Assembly: GCF_900113015.1 (NCBI RefSeq)
Contig: NZ_FONV01000009.1
Coordinates: 248,001 to 312,000 of the forward strand
Length of the DNA stretch: 64,000 nt
Reading direction: 5' to 3'
Source: Actinoplanes philippinensis
Lineage (GTDB): Bacteria; Actinomycetota; Actinomycetes; Mycobacteriales; Micromonosporaceae
Positions within the stretch are counted from its first letter, which is position 1. The number at the start of each line of letters is the position of its first letter. This document shows positions 59,236-64,000 of this stretch, in pieces. The notes beneath the pieces are model-generated. The model did not search any database and was not told the origin of the DNA. It worked only from the letters and a program-made list of their open reading frames with translations. The translations under genes were made by a program, and so were the position numbers.

Positions 59236-59574
59236 GTGGCCGGGGTCGTGCTCGCCTGGCATGACGGAACCGCCCTCCCCCGGATCGCGCCGTGGGTCAC
59301 CGTGCGGGCCGTCGAGTACACCTACTTCGGCATCGTGCCCGCTGACGATGAGCCCGGGGAACCTTCGGCCGTCCTCAGGACATGGACCGATGCCGGTGGG
59401 GTCGATCACGAGCAGACCTTCACCGGGGCCTTGTCCTGGGAGCGGTCGGACACCATGTCTCCCGTGGCCGGGCCGGCGTACGATCCCGATCCGGTCGAGA
59501 TCACCAGGGCGACGGTCGAGCGGTCCGTCCACCGCTTGACGGAGCGCATCCAGGCGCAGCGGCGCCGGAAGTAG
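59236..59574 (+). CDS. Hypothetical small protein
   Basis: A 112-residue soluble protein (LAWHDGTALPRIAPWVTVRA, then ending RLTERIQAQRRRK). TATCTT is 7 bases before the GTG start (leaderless). It ends 8 bases before the nucleotidyltransferase gene and may be expressed with it. No function is proposed. Confidence 0.55.
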   Translation: MAGVVLAWHDGTALPRIAPWVTVRAVEYTYFGIVPADDEPGEPSAVLRTWTDAGGVDHEQTFTGALSWERSDTMSPVAGPAYDPDPVEITRATVERSVHRLTERIQAQRRRK

Positions 59575-59582
59575 GTGGGGTC

Positions 59583-60167
59583 ATGGACGCGGAGGAGCAG
59601 CTGGAGTCGATAGCCGAGGTGGCGTCGCTCGGCCTGGAGGTGTGGCTTCGCGGCGGCTGGGCGATGGACTTCTTCCTGGGCCGGGTGACCCGCCCCCACC
59701 TGGACGTGGACTGGTTCGTCTGGGCGCCGGACGCGGGCCGGCTCTCCGCCGCGCTGACGAGCAGGGGCTACGAGTTGCTTCCCGAGCCGCCGCATGATCG
59801 GCAGCTCGACTTCGCCCGCGGCGGGCTGGATCTCAGCTTCGCGCTCATCACCCGGGACAGCGCGGGAGACGTGACCGTCGCGGGCGGGCCCTGGGCGGGT
59901 CAGCGGTGGCCCGGCGGCATGCTCGACTGGCCGGCCGGCCGCATCGGTGCGGTGCGGTGCCCGATCATCAGCCCGTTCGCCCAGATCGAGATCAAGAGGA
60001 TGATGCCGGTGTGGGTGCCGGGCATGCCGAGAAGGGCGAAGGACGCCGCGGACATCGCCACTCTCGAGACGGCCCTCGGCCACCTCGGCGCGGCGGATCC
60101 GGGGACCACTGTCACGCCGACGCCGCGGCCGGCACGAGACACAGGGCGCGGGCGAGGGCCGGCCTGA
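59583..60167 (+). CDS. Nucleotidyltransferase, lincosamide/aminoglycoside-type
   Basis: A 194-residue protein. LRGGWAMDFFLGRVTRPHLD, then VDWFVW, matches the GGWAxD..G..TRxHxDxD signature of ANT(2'')/LinA-type nucleotidyltransferases. The acidic pair (HLDVDW) would bind Mg and ATP. Downstream is IKRMMPVWVPGMPRRAKDAADI. It may adenylylate an aminoglycoside or lincosamide, or be a related enzyme of the same fold with another substrate. ATG at 59583 follows GGTGGGG. Confidence 0.8.
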   Translation: MDAEEQLESIAEVASLGLEVWLRGGWAMDFFLGRVTRPHLDVDWFVWAPDAGRLSAALTSRGYELLPEPPHDRQLDFARGGLDLSFALITRDSAGDVTVAGGPWAGQRWPGGMLDWPAGRIGAVRCPIISPFAQIEIKRMMPVWVPGMPRRAKDAADIATLETALGHLGAADPGTTVTPTPRPARDTGRGRGPA

Positions 60168-60319
60168 TCGCGGTCGTCCGGCGGCGTCCCGGCACGGCGG
60201 TGGAGACCTGCGCACGTCTGGTGGACGGCCTGCGGGAGCCGGCCGCCCGAGGAGGCCGTGATCTCGGCCACCTGTGGGCCGGTCTTGTGCCGGAGCGCCG
60301 GTAAACGAGATCATTTCGC

Positions 60320-63262
60320 ATGCTCGATCCCTCGATTGAGGACGACGGGGCCACGCCGTTCGTTTCCACGCCGCGTTTCGTCGGTCGCGATCGGGAGCTG
60401 GCAGCTCTGCGGGGCGCCCTGGACCGGCCTCCGGCGATCGTGCTCGTGGAGGGCGAGGCCGGCATCGGCAAGAGCCGGCTGCTGCGGGAGTGGCTGGCCG
60501 CGCCGGACGACCGTACCGCGCTGGTGTCGGTGTGTCCTCCGCTGCGTGAATCGTTGACGCTGGGTCCGATCGTCGACGCGTTCCTCGGGGTCGCGGGGCC
60601 GGTGCCGCGGGTGCGGCTCACCGAGCTGGCGGGCGCGTTGCGGCCGTTGTTCCCGGAGTGGTCGTCGCAGCTGCCGCCCGCGTTGCCGCCGCTGGACGAT
60701 GCGAAGGCGGCCCGGCACCGGCTGTTCCGGGCGCTGGACGAGCTGCTGCGGGCGCTGCGGGTCGAGGTGCTGGTGCTGGAGGACGCGCACTGGGCCGACG
60801 AGGTGACTCTGGAGTTCCTGCTGTTCGTGATCTCCCGGCAGCAGTCGGACGGGCTCAGCGTCGTGATCTCCTACCGGCCGGAGGAGGTGGACGACGGGTC
60901 GCTGCTGCTGCGGCTGACGTCCCGGTTGCCGGCCGGGGTGACACAGCTGCGGATCGCGCTGGCGCCGATGCGGCCGGACGGCACGGCGGCGCTGGTGTCG
61001 TCGATGCTGGACGGCAATCCGATCTCGCAGGAGTTCACGACGTTCCTGCACGACCGGACCGGCGGTGTCCCGCTGGCCCTGGAGGAGTCGGTGCGTCTCA
61101 TGTGCGACCGCGCCGACCTGGTCTTCCGGGACGGGCAGTGGGTGCGGTTGAAGCTGCGGGAGCTGCAGGTTCCGCCGACGGTGCGCGACTCGACCCGGGA
61201 GCGGGTCGGCCGTCTGTCGCCGGCCGCGCAGCAGGTGTTGCGGGCGGCGGCCACGTTGGCGGAGCGTTCCCCGGTGGAGACGATCGCGATGACCGCCGGC
61301 CTGTCCCCGGCGGTGTGCCGGGGCGCCATCGCGGAGGCGGCCGGCGCCGGCGTGCTCGACGGTGACGACCGTGGCCGGTGGCGGTTCCGGCACGTGCTGG
61401 CCGCGACCGCCGTCTACGAGGCGATCCCGCTGACCGACCGCCGGCACTTCCATCTGCTGGCCGGGCGGGCCCTGGAGGCCCGGCAACCCCCGCCGGTGGC
61501 GCGGCTGGCCCATCACTTCCGCGAGGCGCGGGAGACGCAGTCCTGGGCGCGGTACGCCGAGCAGGGCGCCGAGCTGGCCATGGCGTCCGGTGACCACACC
61601 AAGGCGGTCGACCTGCTCGTCGATCTGCTGTCGTGGACCGTGCTGCCGCCGGTGGACCGGGCGCGGGTGGCGCGGATCGCCGGGGTCGCCGCGCTGGGGC
61701 GCCGGGAACCGGTCGACGAGGTCTATCACCGGGTGATCCGGACGCTGCGCGCGGTGCTGGAGACCCCGGGTCTGTCGGCTCGTGAACAGGCCGAGATCCG
61801 CAATCCCCTGGGCCGGTTACTGATCACCGGGGGCGAGGCGCAGGCCGCGCTCAGCGAGCTGGAGCAGGCCGTGGCCAATCTGGACCACGATCCGGTCGAG
61901 GCCGCCCGGGCGATGACGTACCTCGGCTGGGCGTACGCCGGACCCTGGCCCGCCTCGACCCATCGGCGGTGGCTGGATCGCGCCGCGGAACTGACCGCCG
62001 CGATCGACTCCCCCGCGCAGCGGCTGAATCTGGCCGGGAACCGGGCCGCGGCGCTGCTGATGCTGGGTGAGGAGGAGGCCTGGGAGGTCGTCGCGGGCCT
62101 GCCGGCCGACGGCGCGACGACGGCGGAGCGGCTGGATGTGGCCCGCATCCACGTCAATGTCGGGACCGGGGCGCTGATCTGGGGCCGGTACGCCGACGCG
62201 GAGCAGCATCTCGCGGTGGCGATGCGCCTGGCCGAGGCGGAGCAGGCGTCGCGGCTGCGGCACAACGTGCGGCTCGAACAGGCGAACCTGGCGTGGCACA
62301 CCGGCCGGTGGGATGGTCTGGCGGAGACGAGCGCGGCACTCGCCGACGCTGATCGGGATCGGCCGGCGCACTACCTGGGCAGTATTCGTCTCGCGGCCCG
62401 GCTGGCGGCCGTGGCGGGGCGGCGGCGGGTCGCGGAGGAGCAGTTCCGGCTGGTGCTGGAGGAGTCCGCCCGGCTGGGCGCGGCCGATGACACGGTGGAG
62501 GCCGCGGCGGCGCTGGCCCGGTTGTGGCTGGCCGACGGCAACGGCCGCCGGGCGGTGCGGATCACGAACGAGCCGATCGAGACGGTACGCCGCAAGGGCA
62601 TCTGGGTGTGGGCGACGGACCTGGTCCCGGCCCGGGTCGAGGCGCTGCTCGCCGCCGGTGACGCGACGGCCGCGGCGCGTCTGACCGACCAGTTCGCCAG
62701 GGGGCTGCGGGGCCGGACAGCGCCCGCGCCTCGCGCCGCGCTCGCGGTGTGCCGTGCCCTGCTGTTCGAGGCGGCCGGTGATCATTCCCGGTCGGCGGCG
62801 GCGTTCGATCGGGCGGCGCGGGCGTGGAGCGCGTTGCCGCGGCCGTACGACGCGATGCGCGCGCGGGAGCGGCAGGCCGAGGCGCTGATCGCGCTGGGCC
62901 GGAGCGGGCCGGGCCGGGAGCTGCTGGCCGGGCAGTACGAGCAGTTGTTCCGGCTGGGCGCCCGCGGGGACGCGGATCGGGTGGCGCAGCGGCTGCGCGA
63001 GCACGGCGCGGAGGTGCCGCGGTTGTGGCGTGGCGGCCGGCGTGGGTACGGCGACCAGCTGTCGCCCCGTGAGCTGGACGTGGTGCAGCTGGTGGTGGCC
63101 GGCAAGACGAACCGGCAGATCAGCCGGATCCTGGCCAAGTCGCCGGCCACGGTGGACCAGCAGTTGCGGGCGGCGATGCGCAAGCTGAAGGTCAGCTCCC
63201 GGACGGCGCTGGCGGTCAAGGCGGTGGAGGCCGGCGTGTTCGCCGACGAGGACGCCTCATGA
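60320..63262 (+). CDS. Large ATP-binding LuxR-family regulator (LAL/MalT type)
   Basis: A 980-residue STAND-type regulator: N-terminal RFVGRDRELAALRG, Walker A GEAGIGKS (45-52), Walker B VLVLEDAHWAD (151-161), a TPR-like helical middle of about 600 residues, and a C-terminal LuxR HTH (LSPRELDVVQLVVAGKTNRQ, then LAKSPATVDQQLRAAMRKLK). Such proteins switch on target operons when ATP and an inducer bind. No clear target adjoins. Many sit in biosynthetic or degradation loci. Confidence 0.93.
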   Translation: MLDPSIEDDGATPFVSTPRFVGRDRELAALRGALDRPPAIVLVEGEAGIGKSRLLREWLAAPDDRTALVSVCPPLRESLTLGPIVDAFLGVAGPVPRVRLTELAGALRPLFPEWSSQLPPALPPLDDAKAARHRLFRALDELLRALRVEVLVLEDAHWADEVTLEFLLFVISRQQSDGLSVVISYRPEEVDDGSLLLRLTSRLPAGVTQLRIALAPMRPDGTAALVSSMLDGNPISQEFTTFLHDRTGGVPLALEESVRLMCDRADLVFRDGQWVRLKLRELQVPPTVRDSTRERVGRLSPAAQQVLRAAATLAERSPVETIAMTAGLSPAVCRGAIAEAAGAGVLDGDDRGRWRFRHVLAATAVYEAIPLTDRRHFHLLAGRALEARQPPPVARLAHHFREARETQSWARYAEQGAELAMASGDHTKAVDLLVDLLSWTVLPPVDRARVARIAGVAALGRREPVDEVYHRVIRTLRAVLETPGLSAREQAEIRNPLGRLLITGGEAQAALSELEQAVANLDHDPVEAARAMTYLGWAYAGPWPASTHRRWLDRAAELTAAIDSPAQRLNLAGNRAAALLMLGEEEAWEVVAGLPADGATTAERLDVARIHVNVGTGALIWGRYADAEQHLAVAMRLAEAEQASRLRHNVRLEQANLAWHTGRWDGLAETSAALADADRDRPAHYLGSIRLAARLAAVAGRRRVAEEQFRLVLEESARLGAADDTVEAAAALARLWLADGNGRRAVRITNEPIETVRRKGIWVWATDLVPARVEALLAAGDATAAARLTDQFARGLRGRTAPAPRAALAVCRALLFEAAGDHSRSAAAFDRAARAWSALPRPYDAMRARERQAEALIALGRSGPGRELLAGQYEQLFRLGARGDADRVAQRLREHGAEVPRLWRGGRRGYGDQLSPRELDVVQLVVAGKTNRQISRILAKSPATVDQQLRAAMRKLKVSSRTALAVKAVEAGVFADEDAS

Positions 63263-63343
63263 ATTTTGACGTATCCACCTGATAGCTAAGGTCCCTCGCC
63301 GAGCCCGAGCATGGCTGCATGATCCATAGCCCCGGGCCGATGC

Positions 63344-63505
63344 ATGCCTGAGCGACCTGTCGTGCCTGACGACTCCGTCGCCGAGCCTCCGTCCCCTCTC
63401 GAGCTGTCGCGGGAGCCGCACGACAGCGCCCGCGACGACGCCGACGCCCACGACGCCGCCGGTGCCGCCGATCACCAGAGCCACGACCCCTACCAACCCC
63501 TGTAG
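63344..63505 (+). CDS. Possible acidic small protein (53 aa)
   Basis: ATG opens MPERPVVPDDSVAEPPSP, continuing through an acidic, Asp/Ala/His-rich stretch to DPYQPL and stop. There is no clear ribosome-binding site. It lies in the 257-base gap between the LuxR gene and the next subtilase, and could be an unstructured leader-type protein or chance. Confidence 0.3.
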   Translation: MPERPVVPDDSVAEPPSPLELSREPHDSARDDADAHDAAGAADHQSHDPYQPL

Positions 63506-63519
63506 GCGGAAGGGACCCC

Positions 63520-64000
63520 ATGAGATTCACAGCCCTCGCGGCGACGCTGGCCGCAGTGGTCGGCCTGAGCCTGTTGCCGCAACTGCCGGCGTCCGCGGCG
63601 GAGCCGGATCCCGGCGGCAAGATCGCGCCGACGCTGAAGGACCGGTTCCGGACGCAGCCGTCCGCCGACTTCTGGATCACCTTCGAGACCGGCGCCGACC
63701 TGGCGCCGGCGAAGAAGATCACCGACTGGACCGCGCGTGGGCGGTTCGTCTACGACGCGCTGAGCGCCGCGACGACGAAGTCCGTGGCGTCGGTGTCCGC
63801 CGAGCTCGACCGGGCCGGCGTGAAGTACACCTCCTACCCGATCGCCAACGCGGTGCTGGTCAAGGGCGGCACCGAGAAGCTGGCGCTGGACGTGGCCGCT
63901 CGGGTGCAGGTCGCCGAGATCCACGCGACGCCGCAGGTCGCGCTCGTCGAGCCGGTGGAGGAGAAGATCCCCGCCGACCGGTCCGCGCGGCCGGCCGCGC
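63520..64000 (+). CDS. Subtilisin-like peptidase, N-terminal part
   Basis: At least 160 residues run off the window edge. A signal peptide (LAATLAAVVGLSLLPQLPASA) is followed by an I9-like propeptide region (SADFWITFETGADLAPAKKI and IANAVLVKGGTEKLALDVAA, then VAEIHATPQVALVEP). This matches the pro-region of S8 secreted subtilases. ATG at 63520 follows GGAAGGG by 5 bases. The catalytic domain lies beyond the window, so the class is inferred. Confidence 0.7.
   Translation, partial: MRFTALAATLAAVVGLSLLPQLPASAAEPDPGGKIAPTLKDRFRTQPSADFWITFETGADLAPAKKITDWTARGRFVYDALSAATTKSVASVSAELDRAGVKYTSYPIANAVLVKGGTEKLALDVAARVQVAEIHATPQVALVEPVEEKIPADRSARPAA

Noticed and set aside
60168..60304. Open frame after the nucleotidyltransferase gene (TCARLVDGLREPAARGGR)
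   Set aside because: It has no start, no similarity that I can name and an Arg/Ala composition. It may be a remnant, but support is too weak.
63257..63496. 79-residue minus-strand frame rich in Gly and Val
   Set aside because: It looks like the antisense of the acidic small frame and the gap, with no ribosome-binding site.

Overview
The window is very GC-rich (third codon positions nearly all G or C), uses many GTG and TTG starts, and has many apparent leaderless starts: a TANNNT -10 hexamer lies about 6-9 bases before the start codon. Its gene families (LmeA/DUF2993, MptB-type mannosyltransferase, large ATP-binding LuxR regulators, cytochrome P450 next to a 3Fe-4S ferredoxin, secreted RICIN proteins) point to a mycelial actinobacterium. 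Micromonosporaceae (Actinoplanes-like) is my best guess, and that is inference. I saw no rRNA, tRNA, phage or CRISPR array. There is one intact insertion sequence.

Region 1 (1-7.4 kb) is a monovalent-cation block. It holds a CBS protein end, a histidine kinase, an ArsB/NhaD-superfamily carrier, NhaA and a two-gene ABC exporter. The two carriers and the exporter each begin with the same 25-base sense-strand leader element, placed a constant 32-38 bases before an RBS-supported start. This looks like a shared cis-acting RNA controlling a Na+/Li+ efflux regulon, and is the most striking signal in the window.

Region 2 (7.4-9.6 kb) holds small unknown genes, including a frameshifted membrane protein. 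Region 3 (9.6-19.1 kb) looks like a compact, apparently undescribed biosynthetic cluster. It contains an aromatic amino-acid ammonia lyase with tyrosine-type active-site residues, an acyl-AMP ligase, two paralogous flavin monooxygenases, an FMN hydroxyacid oxidase, a divergent P450 and a CPA2 antiporter in two divergent, tightly overlapped transcription units.

Region 4 (19-28 kb) has a TetR/TetX-like monooxygenase pair, an OmpR/kinase pair, a GntR-membrane protein operon with a four-half-site operator, and a TetR/NAD(P)-reductase pair with three palindromes. Region 5 (28-38 kb) has unknown genes, gene remnants, a mannosyltransferase, a NarL-type two-component pair, a nucleotidyltransferase and a flavin monooxygenase with a DUF4188 neighbour.

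Region 6 (38-47.4 kb) holds two giant FtsX-like permeases without an ATPase and a secreted subtilase. Region 7 (47.4-52.9 kb) has a TetR/P450/ferredoxin set and a MarR/SDR/hydrolase set around a perfect 31-base operator. Region 8 (53-54.7 kb) is an IS1380-family element whose 4-bp target duplication falls inside the -10 box of a 44-residue membrane protein gene, splitting its promoter. Region 9 (54.8-64 kb) has a PadR/HAAS pair, a catalytically dead trypsin-fold protein with two near-identical RICIN repeats, small secreted proteins, an aminoglycoside/lincosamide-type nucleotidyltransferase, a large LuxR regulator and the start of another subtilase.
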